This document shows, one piece after another, positions 8,779 to 18,590 of a stretch of 57,800 nt of DNA (position 1 is the stretch's first letter; each line of letters opens with the position of its first letter). The position numbers and the translations under genes are program-made. Source of the stretch: an alpha proteobacterium MED-G09 (GTDB lineage Bacteria > Pseudomonadota > Alphaproteobacteria > MED-G09); contig CAJIZT010000008.1 in NCBI GenBank assembly GCA_905182015.1, forward strand, positions 1 through 57,800, written 5' to 3'. The notes below the pieces were generated by a model. It was not told the DNA's origin. It saw only the letters and a program-made list of their open reading frames with translations, and did not search any database.

Positions 8779-10347
8779 TTCTTTATTTATCGCTCTTTTA
8801 ATTAACTCACGGGTTTTGTCAATTCCATAAAGGGCCACAAAAGAACCAAATCTTGGACCCTGTTCTTGGCCTAGAAGAATCTGATAAAGGGCCATAAACC
8901 AATCACGAAGATTCTCATATTTAGCTTCTTTTCCGATATCATAAACAATAGTTTGGATAGTTTCTGCATCAGCATCCCTTTTTAGACCGTCAAGGCGAGA
9001 TGATAGCTCATTTAATTCGTTAATTTCATCTTCAGATGGTTCTTTGTAAGTCTTGGTAGGTAAAACAAAATCATTAAAATAAGATAGTGCGTAATCAAGT
9101 AATTTATCAATATAATTCTCCGCATCTTTCGGAATATCTCCAATATATCTCCGGATGAACCCCCATAAAGTTGTCTTATCGTCAGCTTGTGATGCATTCA
9201 CTAAATTAAGAATCAATGCAAAGGTTACAGGCACCTTAAAGCAGTTTGGTTCACCGTTGTGAATATGAAAAACGGGGTTATTTAATTGCTCTGCTATAGT
9301 CTGGTTTGAATATTTTTCTAAAAAAGTTTGATATTCATCAACTGCCTTGGGTATGACATCAAAGGAAAGCTTTTTTGCTCGTCTTGGTTTTTGATACATA
9401 TATAACGAAAGACTTTCAGGATTTGCATACTTAAGCCATTCGTTAATTGTAATACCGTTTCCTTTTGATTTAGAAATTTTTTCACCATTCTCATCAAAGA
9501 AAAGTTCATAATTGAAACCCTCAGGTGGAACTTGCCCTAGTTTCCTACATATTTTTCCAGATAAATTTACAGAATCAATTAAATCCTTTCCAGACATTTC
9601 ATAATCAACACCGAGCGCTACCCACCTCATAGCCCAGTCAACTTTCCACTGAAGTTTACATTTTCCTCCAAGCACAGAGGTTTCAACTTCCTCGTTTTTT
9701 AGCTGATTGAAATAAAGTATAGTGTTTTTTTCTTTATCGACCTCCAAAACCTTCGCCATTAAAACTTTCCCAGTTTCATGACAAATAGGAAGAAAGGGGG
9801 AATAAGTTTCACGTCTTTCCACACCTAATGTTGGTAGTATTATATTCGAAACAATATCATAATTTTGCAAAATATTTTTAAGAGTATCATCAAAATTTCC
9901 AGCTAAGTATTGCTCTGTTGCGCTCATAAACTCGTATTCAAAACCAAATTTATTAAGAAAGTCCTTCAAGATAGTATTATTATGATCAGCATAACTCTTA
10001 GCTTCACCATAAGGGTCCGGAATGCTTGATAGGGGTTTTTCAAGATTGTCCTCGAGTACTTTTGCATTGGGAATATTATTAGGCACTTTTCGTAATCCAT
10101 CCATATCATCAGAGAAGCATATTATTTTTGATTTTATTAAGGGATCAAGTATTTTTAGAGCAGATCTTACCATTGAAGTTCTGGCAACTTCTCCAAAGGT
10201 CCCAATATGAGGCAAACCAGAGGCCCCATAGCCAGTCTCAAATACTACATCCCTTTTATTTTTTTCAAGACGCTTAATAATTTTTCTAGCCTCTTCAAAG
10301 GGCCATGACTTGCTTTCTGTTGCATCTGCTATTAAAGATTTATTCAT
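8770..10347 (-). CDS. lysS: Lysyl-tRNA synthetase, class I
   Basis: Charges tRNA-Lys. This is the class I (archaeal-type) enzyme, not the usual bacterial class II form. It has a Rossmann-fold HIGH-type motif as HIGT at 47-50 and a KMSKS-type motif as KISKS near 292, with the alpha-helical cage domain after it. Class I LysRS is widespread in alphaproteobacteria. Length (525 aa) is normal. The ATG at 10347 overlaps, on the opposite strand, the ATG proposed for the TerB-like gene, in the palindrome TCATGA. Confidence 0.95.
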   Translation of the reverse strand: MNKSLIADATESKSWPFEEARKIIKRLEKNKRDVVFETGYGASGLPHIGTFGEVARTSMVRSALKILDPLIKSKIICFSDDMDGLRKVPNNIPNAKVLEDNLEKPLSSIPDPYGEAKSYADHNNTILKDFLNKFGFEYEFMSATEQYLAGNFDDTLKNILQNYDIVSNIILPTLGVERRETYSPFLPICHETGKVLMAKVLEVDKEKNTILYFNQLKNEEVETSVLGGKCKLQWKVDWAMRWVALGVDYEMSGKDLIDSVNLSGKICRKLGQVPPEGFNYELFFDENGEKISKSKGNGITINEWLKYANPESLSLYMYQKPRRAKKLSFDVIPKAVDEYQTFLEKYSNQTIAEQLNNPVFHIHNGEPNCFKVPVTFALILNLVNASQADDKTTLWGFIRRYIGDIPKDAENYIDKLLDYALSYFNDFVLPTKTYKEPSEDEINELNELSSRLDGLKRDADAETIQTIVYDIGKEAKYENLRDWFMALYQILLGQEQGPRFGSFVALYGIDKTRELIKRAINKELI

Positions 10348-10768
10348 GAACTCACTCAGCTCTATTGATAGTCTTATTTATACCATGACATTGTCTGCCG
10401 CAACAGATGGTGACATTTCTGATAAAGAATTAAACATTATTAATTTTCTTTTTACCACTTTGCCAATATTTGAAAACATAAATAATGATTATTTGTCAAA
10501 AAAAATGATCGAGTGCATGGAGCTGACTGAGATAGAGAATAATTTTGAAAATATTTTAGACTTGATTAATAGTGGTTTAAGCTCAAATAAGGACTTAAAA
10601 AAAACTGCATACATTCTAGCCCTAGAGGTCATGATGGCTGATCTAAATATTATTGAAGAAAGCGTAAGGTTTTTAGAATTACTCGGGGATTCTCTAGAAC
10701 TAAATAATTTAGAGATATCAGCAATTAAGCACACAATACGATCGAAATATGCAGAGCTTAAAAATTAA
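10346..10768 (+). CDS. TerB-family protein
   Basis: A 140-residue, all-helical protein resembling the TerB fold. The N-terminal segment LIYTMTLSAATDGDISDKEL carries a metal-binding-like Asp/Glu cluster. A second similar half around residues 85-125 contains AYILALEVMMADLNIIEE. TerB-like genes next to class I lysS are common in alphaproteobacteria, and most have nothing proven to do with tellurite. ATG at 10346 gives the family-typical N-terminus (MNSLSSIDSLIYTM); an upstream in-frame start at 10310 would add 12 residues that overlap lysS further. Specific function unknown. Confidence 0.8.
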   Translation: MNSLSSIDSLIYTMTLSAATDGDISDKELNIINFLFTTLPIFENINNDYLSKKMIECMELTEIENNFENILDLINSGLSSNKDLKKTAYILALEVMMADLNIIEESVRFLELLGDSLELNNLEISAIKHTIRSKYAELKN

Positions 10769-10780
10769 CATTTAATCTCT

Positions 10781-11950
10781 TTAGTCTTGAATAAAATGCT
10801 TTGAAAGTCTTAGGTTTTGTTTCTGATAATTTGATCCTATTGAAGAGCCATAAAATTTTTCAGGAAACTCCGTAAGCTTCTCATACATTAGACGTCCGAC
10901 TATTTGATTGTGCTCTAAAATAAAAGGAACATCATAGCCCCTTACCTCTAAAACAGCTTTTGATCCTTCACCATTTGAAGACCCGTGACCAAAACCAGGA
11001 TCAAAGAATCCTGCATAATGGACTCTAAATTCACCAATAGAAGGATTAAAAGGAACCATTTCAGCTGCATGACTAGGAGGAATAGCAATTGATTCATGAG
11101 ATGCCAAAATATAAAATTCGCCCGGATCTAGTATAAGTCTATTTTCATCATTAAGTAAAACAGGGTCCCAAAACTTTGAAACCGAATATTTATTTGGCTT
11201 ATCTAAATCTATTAACCCAGCATGTCTCTTGGCCTTATATCCTATGATTTCTTCTTTATTATTACCATTTAGGTTTACTGAGATTGCTAATCCCTCTGAT
11301 ATATCGGCCTTACCATTATAGACAATGCTCTCCTCAGAATGTAGTCGTTTTAACTCAGTATCAGAACTTGTTAGTCTTCCCCTTCTAAATCGCATCTGAT
11401 TTAACCGCGTGCCTTGCCTAACAATAACGGGGAATGTTCTAGGCGATATTTCTAACCAAAGGTGCCCCTTATAGCCCCCGGGAATTTTATCAAATTCGTG
11501 GCTACCATCACATATTAATCTTGTAAAAACATCTACTCGGCCCGTTGAACTCTTGGGATTTGAAATAGCGGTTATTCTTTCTGGAAGTGATAATGCCTCC
11601 ATCAACGGTACCAGATAAACACATCCAGTTTCAAGAACTGCGCCATCGGATATATCAATTTTATGAAGAGCTAATTCGGATAACTTATCTTTGACAGATC
11701 CATCAGATGGTAAAAAGCTTGCTCTAATTCTATAAGCAATATCACTAAGTCTAAGGTCTAAACTTGCAGGCTGAATCTGTTCCTCCGAAATATTGCCTTG
11801 TGACCAAATTTCACCACTTTCAATCATCGATCGAATAATTTGTCCAGGCAGGATTCCCGAAAGAGATATTTTTTGACCTGGCGCGCGCCCAGGGTCAGCT
11901 GAGCTAATTTCAGAATCAGGGAAAAGGTCTGGTGATTTTTTTTTAGTCAT
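10781..11950 (-). CDS. dcd: 2'-deoxycytidine 5'-triphosphate deaminase (two-domain form)
   Basis: Converts dCTP to dUTP, feeding thymidylate synthesis. This is the long alphaproteobacterial form (389 aa), in effect two dUTPase/Dcd-fold halves. The first half has QPASLDLRLSD near 60 and SNPKSSTGRVDVFTRL near 130. The second repeats the logic with LDPGEFYILASHE, the conserved AGFFDPGFGHGS and a final LRLSKHF. The N-terminal ~25 residues are polar and probably flexible. It converges with no recognised partner; trkH diverges from it. Confidence 0.9.
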   Translation of the reverse strand: MTKKKSPDLFPDSEISSADPGRAPGQKISLSGILPGQIIRSMIESGEIWSQGNISEEQIQPASLDLRLSDIAYRIRASFLPSDGSVKDKLSELALHKIDISDGAVLETGCVYLVPLMEALSLPERITAISNPKSSTGRVDVFTRLICDGSHEFDKIPGGYKGHLWLEISPRTFPVIVRQGTRLNQMRFRRGRLTSSDTELKRLHSEESIVYNGKADISEGLAISVNLNGNNKEEIIGYKAKRHAGLIDLDKPNKYSVSKFWDPVLLNDENRLILDPGEFYILASHESIAIPPSHAAEMVPFNPSIGEFRVHYAGFFDPGFGHGSSNGEGSKAVLEVRGYDVPFILEHNQIVGRLMYEKLTEFPEKFYGSSIGSNYQKQNLRLSKHFIQD

Positions 11951-12058
11951 AATAATTCGGTTTCCAAAGAAAAAATAAATCGTAATAATCTATTTTATAA
12001 TTACTTAGAAGATTATAAGTTCTTATGAAATGATATCAAAGAGGTATATGATAAAAAA

Positions 12059-13516
12059 ATGAAAACTGCATCAAATATTATACAACCTATAATTTCTATA
12101 ATAGGAATTTTTTTAATTGGTCTATCATTTACTATGATAATTCCGGGATTTTTAGATTTAGCCGAAAATAATATGAACTCGTCTGGTTTCTTTCTCAGCA
12201 GCCTTTTTACTTTTTTTATAGGCTTTTCTCTAATTTTAGTTAATAGAGGCAGTAATAAAAAAATTGAATTAAAAAGTGCCTTTATTTTAGTAGTGATTAG
12301 TTGGTTAATTTTATCAATTTTTGCATCACTGCCTTTTATTGCCTCTACCGGTAACTTAAATATTACAGACTCTTTTTTTGAAGCAGTGTCGGGACTAACA
12401 ACCACAGGCTCTACGATTATTAATGACATCGAAAATACTTCTAGGGGAATTATTCTTTGGCGAGCAATCCTCCAATGGTTAGGTGGAATTGGTATAATAG
12501 TCAGCGCAATTTCTATTTTACCAAATCTGGGGGTCGGCGGTATGCAGTTATTTAGACTGGAAAGTTCAGACACTTCTGAAAAACTTCTCCCCAGAGCGGC
12601 AAGCATTGCTTCAGAAATTTCAGTTTTATATATAGCATTATCTGTAGTTTGCGGAATATCGTATTGGCTGATAGGACTTTCTCCCTTTAATGCATTAGTT
12701 CACGCGATGTCAACTATTGCTACTGGTGGATTTTCTTCAAAGTCTGGCTCAATTGGTAGCTTTAATAATATAAATCTTGAATTTATAGCTGTATTTTTTA
12801 TGATAATATCTAGCCTTCCCTTTGTACTTTACCTTAAGGCTGTCAGAGGAAGACCATCCGTTATTATTAAAGATCAGCAGGTAAGGGGATTTTTTCAAAT
12901 CTTAATACTTTCCTCGATAACGGTAATGTCTTACCTAATTATAAAAGGTAATTTTTCTTCACTTGAAGCAATTAGATATTCATTATTTAATGTTACATCA
13001 ATCCTGACAGGGACAGGTTTTGTAACGGCAGAATATGATATGTGGGGTACCCCAATTATATTAATATTTTTATTTATAACATTTATTGGTGGGTGCGCTG
13101 GATCAACAACATGTGGAATTAAAATTTTTAGACTACAGATCATTTATTACAACTCGAAGGAAACAATTGGGAAGTTAATAAGTCCAAACAGAGTCATAAA
13201 TAAAAAGTATAATGGTGAACATTTAAGTTCGGAAATAACTCAATCAGTCATAACTTTTCTTTTTATTTTTATAGTAACATTTGTAGTGCTTTCACTTTTG
13301 CTAAGCTTCACAGGACTTGATCTTTTAACATCATTTTCAGCTGCTGCTACTTCAATTTCTAACGTAGGGCCTGGGCTTGGAAGCATGATTGGACCTTCGT
13401 ACAACTTTTATGAAATTTCAGATGCTGGAAAATGGCTACTATCTATTGGAATGCTGGCAGGTAGGTTAGAATTTTTAACCTTAATAGTGATTTTTAATAA
13501 ATCTTTTTGGAAATAA
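12059..13516 (+). CDS. trkH: Trk-type potassium uptake protein TrkH
   Basis: Inner-membrane K+ channel subunit with about ten hydrophobic segments. The four selectivity-filter repeats are visible: GLTTTGST, ATGGFSS, LTGTGFV and SNVGPG. The conserved QWLGGIG near 140 is also present. Length 485 aa is normal. The partner TrkA is not in the window. The ATG at 12059 has GAGGT about 13 nt upstream, a rather long spacing. The 3' end stops 4 nt before the convergent argF stop. Confidence 0.95.
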   Translation: MKTASNIIQPIISIIGIFLIGLSFTMIIPGFLDLAENNMNSSGFFLSSLFTFFIGFSLILVNRGSNKKIELKSAFILVVISWLILSIFASLPFIASTGNLNITDSFFEAVSGLTTTGSTIINDIENTSRGIILWRAILQWLGGIGIIVSAISILPNLGVGGMQLFRLESSDTSEKLLPRAASIASEISVLYIALSVVCGISYWLIGLSPFNALVHAMSTIATGGFSSKSGSIGSFNNINLEFIAVFFMIISSLPFVLYLKAVRGRPSVIIKDQQVRGFFQILILSSITVMSYLIIKGNFSSLEAIRYSLFNVTSILTGTGFVTAEYDMWGTPIILIFLFITFIGGCAGSTTCGIKIFRLQIIYYNSKETIGKLISPNRVINKKYNGEHLSSEITQSVITFLFIFIVTFVVLSLLLSFTGLDLLTSFSAAATSISNVGPGLGSMIGPSYNFYEISDAGKWLLSIGMLAGRLEFLTLIVIFNKSFWK

Positions 13517-13520
13517 TTTT

Positions 13521-14453
13521 CTAATCACTCAAGCACCAGTCAATAATTCCTTTTTGGGCATGTACTCTATTCTCTGCTTCATCCCAGACATGTGAATTGG
13601 GTCCATCAATTACTTCTGCTGTAACCTCCTCACCTCGATGAGCAGGCAAGCAATGAAGAAACATTACATCATCTTCAGCAAGTTTAATTAGTTTATTATT
13701 TACCTGATAACTTTTTAGCATTTCTCTTTTTGAGGCATCCTCTCTATCACCCATAGAAAACCAAGTATCTGTTACAATACAGTTCGAATGTCTAGCCGCT
13801 TTCTCTGGAGAAATATTATCAATTATTTTTGCACCCTCATTTAAAGCTTTTTTTATAATTTTTTTGTCAGCACTAAATTTCTTAGGTGCGCAAATTCTTA
13901 ACTCAAAATCCAATAAAGAAGCCGCATGTATCCAGCTATGGGTCATATTGTTTCCTGGCCCAAACCAAGTCACAATTTTTCCATTAATTTTCCCTCTCTT
14001 TTCTTCAAATGTCATTAAATCAGTTAACACCTGGCATGGATGAGACCTGTCGGAGAGCCCGTTGATAACGGGAATAGAAGATTCAGAAGCAAAATCAATT
14101 AAGGTCGAATGCTCATTAGTTCTGAGCATAACTAAATCGACGTAACGGGATAAAACCTTCGCTGTATCCTCTATAGTCTCGCCTCTATTTAACTGCATAT
14201 CATTTGAACTGGCGGTAATTGTTTTTCCACCCAATTGGAGCATGGCGGTTTCAAAGGAAAACCTTGTTCGCGTAGAAGGTTTTTCAAAGATCATTGCTAG
14301 TATTTTATCTTCCGCACACATATCAAGATCGAGCTCAGCATTACCCTTTCTAATTTTAGAATTCTTTCGCGTATGACACTTATCTAAAAGGACTCTAAAG
14401 TCTTTTTTTGAAAAGGAGTCCAGGTCAATAAAATGTTTAATTTTTTTAGTCAT
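13521..14453 (-). CDS. argF: Ornithine carbamoyltransferase
   Basis: Forms citrulline from ornithine and carbamoyl phosphate in arginine synthesis. The carbamoyl-phosphate site is PSTRTR near 60 and HPCQ near 139; the ornithine-binding HCLPAHRGEEV is near 264. Length (310 aa) fits the anabolic enzyme. It starts 13 nt after argD on the same strand, forming an argD-argF operon that is common in alphaproteobacteria. Confidence 0.96.
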   Translation of the reverse strand: MTKKIKHFIDLDSFSKKDFRVLLDKCHTRKNSKIRKGNAELDLDMCAEDKILAMIFEKPSTRTRFSFETAMLQLGGKTITASSNDMQLNRGETIEDTAKVLSRYVDLVMLRTNEHSTLIDFASESSIPVINGLSDRSHPCQVLTDLMTFEEKRGKINGKIVTWFGPGNNMTHSWIHAASLLDFELRICAPKKFSADKKIIKKALNEGAKIIDNISPEKAARHSNCIVTDTWFSMGDREDASKREMLKSYQVNNKLIKLAEDDVMFLHCLPAHRGEEVTAEVIDGPNSHVWDEAENRVHAQKGIIDWCLSD

Positions 14454-14466
14454 ATGAAACCATATA

Positions 14467-15639
14467 CTATAATTTTATATTTGATAATGCCTGGTCAAGC
14501 TTTTCTATTCCTAACAGTGCGTCTGATTCAGAAATATTAAGCGGCGGAAGCATTCTAACAACATTATCACCCGCATTAACTAACAGGAGACCCTCTTTAA
14601 ACGCTTGCTCAGTGATTAGTGAGTTTTTTTCCAGGCACTCAATTCCAATCATCAAACCTTTACCGCGAATACCGAATATTTTATTATCATGCTTTTTAAG
14701 CAGATCAGACAAACCCTCAAAAAGAATTTTTGAAATAACACTGACATTAGTAATAATTTTTTCTTTCTCAATTATCTCCAAAACCTTATCTCCAATCATG
14801 CACGCAAGTGGGTTACCCCCAAATGTTGAACCATGAGAACCATTTACCATACTTTTTGCAACTTCATTGGTTGTAAGAATTGCACCCAAGGGAAAGCCAC
14901 CGCCTAAGGCTTTAGCTAGTGTCACTATATCAGGTTTAACAGATGCCCACTCATAGCCAAAAAACTTACCAGTTCTGCATACTCCTGACTGAACTTCATC
15001 AAAAATTAATAAAATTCCTTTTTCAGTACATATTTTTCTAATTGCCCTTAAGCAGTCCTCAGGTATTACCCTAATACCGCCCTCTCCCTGAATGGACTCA
15101 ATAAGAACTCCCGCAGTATTTTCGTTAATAGCATTTTTAAATGCTTCGTGGTTTCCAAAGGGAACTGAAACGAACCCTTTTGGAATTGGACCAAACCCTT
15201 CTAAATAGCTAGAATTTGCTGCTGCAGCAAGAGTTGCAAGAGTTCTTCCGTGAAAAGACCCAGAAAAAGTAATAATTTCATTTCGTTCAGTCTCGCCCAT
15301 AGTATAAAAATACTTCCTAGCAATCTTAATTGCTCCCTCAACAGATTCAGCTCCAGAGTTACAAAAAAATACTTTCTCGGCAAAACTTAGGCTGCATAAT
15401 TTTTTTGCTAATTTTTCTTGCTCGGGTATCTCGTATAGATTTGAAAGGTGCCAAATTTTATCTGCACTCACTTTCATAGCTTCATTTAAATCAGGGTGGT
15501 TATGGCCTAAAATATTCACTGCTATTCCTGCAGCAAAATCTAAATAATCCTTTCCATCTTTAGATTTTAACCAAGGGCCATGACCCGATTCAAAAGAGAC
15601 AGGATAGCGATTATAAGTATTCATTATTGAACTATTCAT
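14467..15639 (-). CDS. argD: Acetylornithine/succinyldiaminopimelate aminotransferase
   Basis: PLP-dependent class III aminotransferase of arginine (and possibly lysine) synthesis. Family motifs are HNHPDLNEAM, the FCNSGAESVEGAIKIARKY segment near 90-110, FDEVQSGVCRTG near 215, and the PLP lysine in TLAKALGGGFP near 243. An in-frame second Met five residues in could also be the start; MNSSIMNTYNRYP is kept because a weak purine-rich site precedes it. The downstream gene is argF. Confidence 0.95.
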   Translation of the reverse strand: MNSSIMNTYNRYPVSFESGHGPWLKSKDGKDYLDFAAGIAVNILGHNHPDLNEAMKVSADKIWHLSNLYEIPEQEKLAKKLCSLSFAEKVFFCNSGAESVEGAIKIARKYFYTMGETERNEIITFSGSFHGRTLATLAAAANSSYLEGFGPIPKGFVSVPFGNHEAFKNAINENTAGVLIESIQGEGGIRVIPEDCLRAIRKICTEKGILLIFDEVQSGVCRTGKFFGYEWASVKPDIVTLAKALGGGFPLGAILTTNEVAKSMVNGSHGSTFGGNPLACMIGDKVLEIIEKEKIITNVSVISKILFEGLSDLLKKHDNKIFGIRGKGLMIGIECLEKNSLITEQAFKEGLLLVNAGDNVVRMLPPLNISESDALLGIEKLDQALSNIKL

Positions 15640-15695
15640 TTTTTTCTCAGAATATAATTACTTAAAAAAACAACATTTTAAAGATAGTCTTCTAA

Positions 15696-16511
15696 TTAAG
15701 TTTTCAGTCTCCATCCGCTTTTAAATAAATAAAAAGTTAATGCCCACATCGTAACATTTAAACTAGTTATAAAATAAACACCAAAGATAATTGAACTATC
15801 CGATGACCCAATAAAGCCGTAACGAAAACCATCAATTATATAAAAAAATGGATTATAGTCTATCAATACTCTAGCAAATCCAGGCATCCTTTCTACCGAA
15901 TAAAAAGTACCTGATAAAAAAGATAACGGCACAATTATAAAATTTGTAATTGTTCCCAAATGATCAAACTTTTCAGACCAAATACCCGTCAATATTCCCA
16001 GTAAGGATAATAATAAGGATCCCGAGATACTAAAAAATAAAATAGCCCAAAGATGCTCTATACTTAATTCAACAAATAATAGATGGATACAGGGGAGGGA
16101 TGCCAAGGCAACAACAATGCCTCGGGTAACTCCGCCCATGGAAATTGCAATATTCATTTCGACTGCAGAAATAGGAGGCATTAAAATATCAATAATATTA
16201 CCTTGTATCTTAGACACTAGAAGTGACGATGAGGTATGGTTAAACGCTTGTTGTAAAATTGACATCATAATTAAGCCAGGTGCCAAAAATTCTACAAAAG
16301 GAACCCCATTAATATCTGGGCGAAGATTACCTAAGGCCAATTTAAAAATAGACATAAATAATATTGTAGTTGCAATGGGGGCCGCAATAGTTTGAAGGAA
16401 AATTTTAAAGAATCTTTGAACTTCTTTTTTATAAAGCGTCCAAAGCCCATACCAGTTAATTGAACCAGGGTCTCGAGGTTGTATCCATTTAAATTGAGAA
16501 TTATCAGACAT
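15696..16511 (-). CDS. ABC-2 type transporter permease
   Basis: A 271-residue inner-membrane protein with about six transmembrane segments and the ABC-2 permease signature near 190-225 (PLSFLSGTFYSVERMPGF, then DYNPFFYIIDGFRYGF). It is like the YadH/NodJ family of exporters. No ATP-binding partner gene is next to it, so it must pair with a subunit encoded elsewhere. It ends 56 nt before argD on the same strand and is divergent from gcrA. Substrate unknown. Confidence 0.88.
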   Translation of the reverse strand: MSDNSQFKWIQPRDPGSINWYGLWTLYKKEVQRFFKIFLQTIAAPIATTILFMSIFKLALGNLRPDINGVPFVEFLAPGLIMMSILQQAFNHTSSSLLVSKIQGNIIDILMPPISAVEMNIAISMGGVTRGIVVALASLPCIHLLFVELSIEHLWAILFFSISGSLLLSLLGILTGIWSEKFDHLGTITNFIIVPLSFLSGTFYSVERMPGFARVLIDYNPFFYIIDGFRYGFIGSSDSSIIFGVYFITSLNVTMWALTFYLFKSGWRLKT

Positions 16512-16652
16512 CCGAACATTCTCACTAATAATAGAAATAAAGAAAGCTATTTTTTAAAAAAACTATTTTTTTTGTTTTTTTTTAACTACATCTTGTATGA
16601 AAGGAAAATATGTATACCATATATATTATAAATAACCTTTGGAGAACGAATA

Positions 16653-17156
16653 ATGGCATGGACTGATGATCGAGTTGAAACTCTAACTAAACTATGGGGT
16701 GAGGGACTTAGTGCAAGCCAAATAGCGAGGGAGTTAGGTGAAGTTACGAGAAATGCTGTGATTGGTAAAGTTCATAGACTTGGCCTAGCAGGAAGAGCTA
16801 GTCCCACCCGCCCAAAAAGCAGAGTGAGACATAGAGAACCTTCAAACTTTTCATCAACCTTTGACACAAAAGATAGATTTTCTGAAAATATTCGTCCACT
16901 ATCTGTTCCGGAACCTGCTGTCAGCTCAAGCGGAGAGCCAATTAATATTCTTATGCTTACAGAAAAAATATGTAAGTGGCCTATCGGTGAACCAACTGAT
17001 GAAGATTTTAGGTTTTGTGGTTTAGGAAGGAACCCTAATTCTGTATATTGCGAAGAGCATACCAAATTAGCTTATCAGCCACTAGATTCGAGAAGAAGAA
17101 AAAAATCAAAGTTTTCCGTTAAGAGAGTAACAAAATCAAGTATAGGTAATTATTAA
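16653..17156 (+). CDS. gcrA: GcrA cell-cycle regulator
   Basis: Alphaproteobacterial transcription factor that works with sigma70 and CcrM-methylated promoters. The N-terminal helix-turn-helix is very conserved (MAWTDDRVETLTKLWGEGLS, then NAVIGKVHRLGLAGR). The variable basic linker follows, and a C-terminal region (about 110-150) carries CKWPIG and Cys residues typical of the RNA polymerase-interacting part. A good ribosome site (GGAGAACGAATA before ATG) supports the start. The gene order gcrA/argD/argF is common in the class. Its last four bases overlap the convergent phoB stop. Confidence 0.95.
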   Translation: MAWTDDRVETLTKLWGEGLSASQIARELGEVTRNAVIGKVHRLGLAGRASPTRPKSRVRHREPSNFSSTFDTKDRFSENIRPLSVPEPAVSSSGEPINILMLTEKICKWPIGEPTDEDFRFCGLGRNPNSVYCEEHTKLAYQPLDSRRRKKSKFSVKRVTKSSIGNY

Positions 17157-17860
17157 GAAACCTTTTCTATCGAATACCCTACTGCCCTAATTGTTCTTAT
17201 TGGATCTTTCTTATTCCTGACATTTAAAGCCTTCCTTAGCCTACCAATGTGCACATCGACTGTTCTTATTTCTACATTAATATTGTCAATGCCCCATACG
17301 TTATCTAAAATTTTTTCTCTAGTGAAAACCATATTAGGGTGCTCAATCAAGGTATTAAGAATCTTGAATTCTGTAGGCCCAAGGCTAATTGGATGTCCGC
17401 CCCTTAGAACTCTATACTCATCACGATTAATCGAAATATCGCCTAAAGTTATTATATTTTCTCCCTTCAGTAATCTTGAGCGTCGGAGAACCGCTTCGAT
17501 CCTAGCAATTAGCTCAGCAAAGGAAAATGGCTTAGTTATATAGTCGTCTGCTCCCGCCTCTAATCCTTTAATCTTATCAGCCTCTTCACCTAAAGCAGTT
17601 AGCATTACAATTGAAGTATTGTTATTATTTATATTTCCACGTAACTTTCGACATACCTCAATACCGGAAATATTTGGTAGCATCCAATCTAATAGGACCA
17701 GATCAGGTAAAAAGTCATTTACCGCAGAAGAAACTAAATCACCATTACTTACAATATGAGTTTTATAACCCTCCTTAATAAGATTATAATCTATCAGCAT
17801 GGCTAGATTTTCTTCGTCCTCTGCGATTAATATTTTCTTTAAATTTTTTAATTCTTTCAT
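17153..17860 (-). CDS. phoB: Phosphate regulon response regulator PhoB
   Basis: OmpR/PhoB-type response regulator. The receiver domain has acidic residues EDEE near the N-terminus, a phospho-acceptor Asp near 56 in LVLLDWMLP and a conserved Lys in ITKPFS. A winged-helix DNA-binding domain follows, with RTVDVHIGRLRKAL. It would bind Pho boxes, such as the one proposed at 24153-24170, when phosphorylated by PhoR. The ATG at 17860 (16 nt after phoU) gives the normal 235-aa length; an upstream in-frame start at 17905 would intrude 29 nt into phoU. Confidence 0.94.
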   Translation of the reverse strand: MKELKNLKKILIAEDEENLAMLIDYNLIKEGYKTHIVSNGDLVSSAVNDFLPDLVLLDWMLPNISGIEVCRKLRGNINNNNTSIVMLTALGEEADKIKGLEAGADDYITKPFSFAELIARIEAVLRRSRLLKGENIITLGDISINRDEYRVLRGGHPISLGPTEFKILNTLIEHPNMVFTREKILDNVWGIDNINVEIRTVDVHIGRLRKALNVRNKKDPIRTIRAVGYSIEKVS

Positions 17861-17876
17861 TTCGTTTCTCGCAAGA

Positions 17877-18581
17877 TTAAAAAACGGTTTTCTCTTCGGC
17901 CTCAAGTTTTCTATCGTCAGTTAAGACTTCGCCAGTAACAATAAAGTGATTAACTTCTGCGATATTGGTAGCCTGATCCCCTATTCTCTCGAGGTATCGA
18001 GCAATAAAAAATAACGGTACTAATGCCTCAATAGCCTCAGGCTTGTTTCTAATATCCTCTAAAATTGCAGTTAGTATGCTTGCATAAGATGAGTCAATTT
18101 TAATGTCAGATCTCCAAACATTCAAAGCATTATCGGCCTTACCCTGAGCATAATCATCTAAAACAAGATCCAGATTGTTTTGAACATCTTTAGTTAGGCC
18201 AACAAGCGCATCGATAGTTTTTGGAGACTTAGCATTGAGCAAATCACCTTTTGCAATTCTCTTGCAAACTCCTTTGCACATGTCACCTATTCTCTCTAAA
18301 AAAAGAATAATCTTAACTGAAGAAAAGACACTTCTAAGGTCGTTGGCCATAGGTTGTCTTTTTGCCAATATATTAAAGGTCATTTCTTCAAGCTCAAATT
18401 GAAGAGCGTTAATTTGTTTATCGGCCTCTATGGTTTTTTTTGCAAGATCATGATCATTCATTTTTAAAGATTTTTCGACATTCGCCAAAGCAATTTGAGC
18501 AAGCCCCCCAAGATGAATCAGGCCATCAGTTAGCTCTCTTAGCTCATCATCAAATGATGTTACAATATGTTCTTCAGTCAT
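17877..18581 (-). CDS. phoU: Phosphate signalling protein PhoU
   Basis: A 234-residue all-helical protein with two PhoU repeats; conserved LERIGDMCKGVCKRI and the matching LERIGDQATNIAEV late in the protein are the metal-binding helices. PhoU links PstSCAB transport activity to PhoR and dampens the Pho response when phosphate is sufficient. It starts 9 nt after pstB and precedes phoB in the same leftward transcript. Confidence 0.95.
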   Translation of the reverse strand: MTEEHIVTSFDDELRELTDGLIHLGGLAQIALANVEKSLKMNDHDLAKKTIEADKQINALQFELEEMTFNILAKRQPMANDLRSVFSSVKIILFLERIGDMCKGVCKRIAKGDLLNAKSPKTIDALVGLTKDVQNNLDLVLDDYAQGKADNALNVWRSDIKIDSSYASILTAILEDIRNKPEAIEALVPLFFIARYLERIGDQATNIAEVNHFIVTGEVLTDDRKLEAEEKTVF

Positions 18582-18590
18582 TTTACCCTC

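Noticed and set aside
10310-10345. Upstream ATG (10310) as start of the TerB-like gene
   Set aside because: It adds 12 residues that overlap lysS coding sequence further and that do not resemble the family; 10346 gives the usual N-terminus.
12013-12606. 197-codon frame on the minus strand over the start of trkH
   Set aside because: It lies opposite the well-supported trkH gene and has Lys/Ile-rich composition with no family resemblance.
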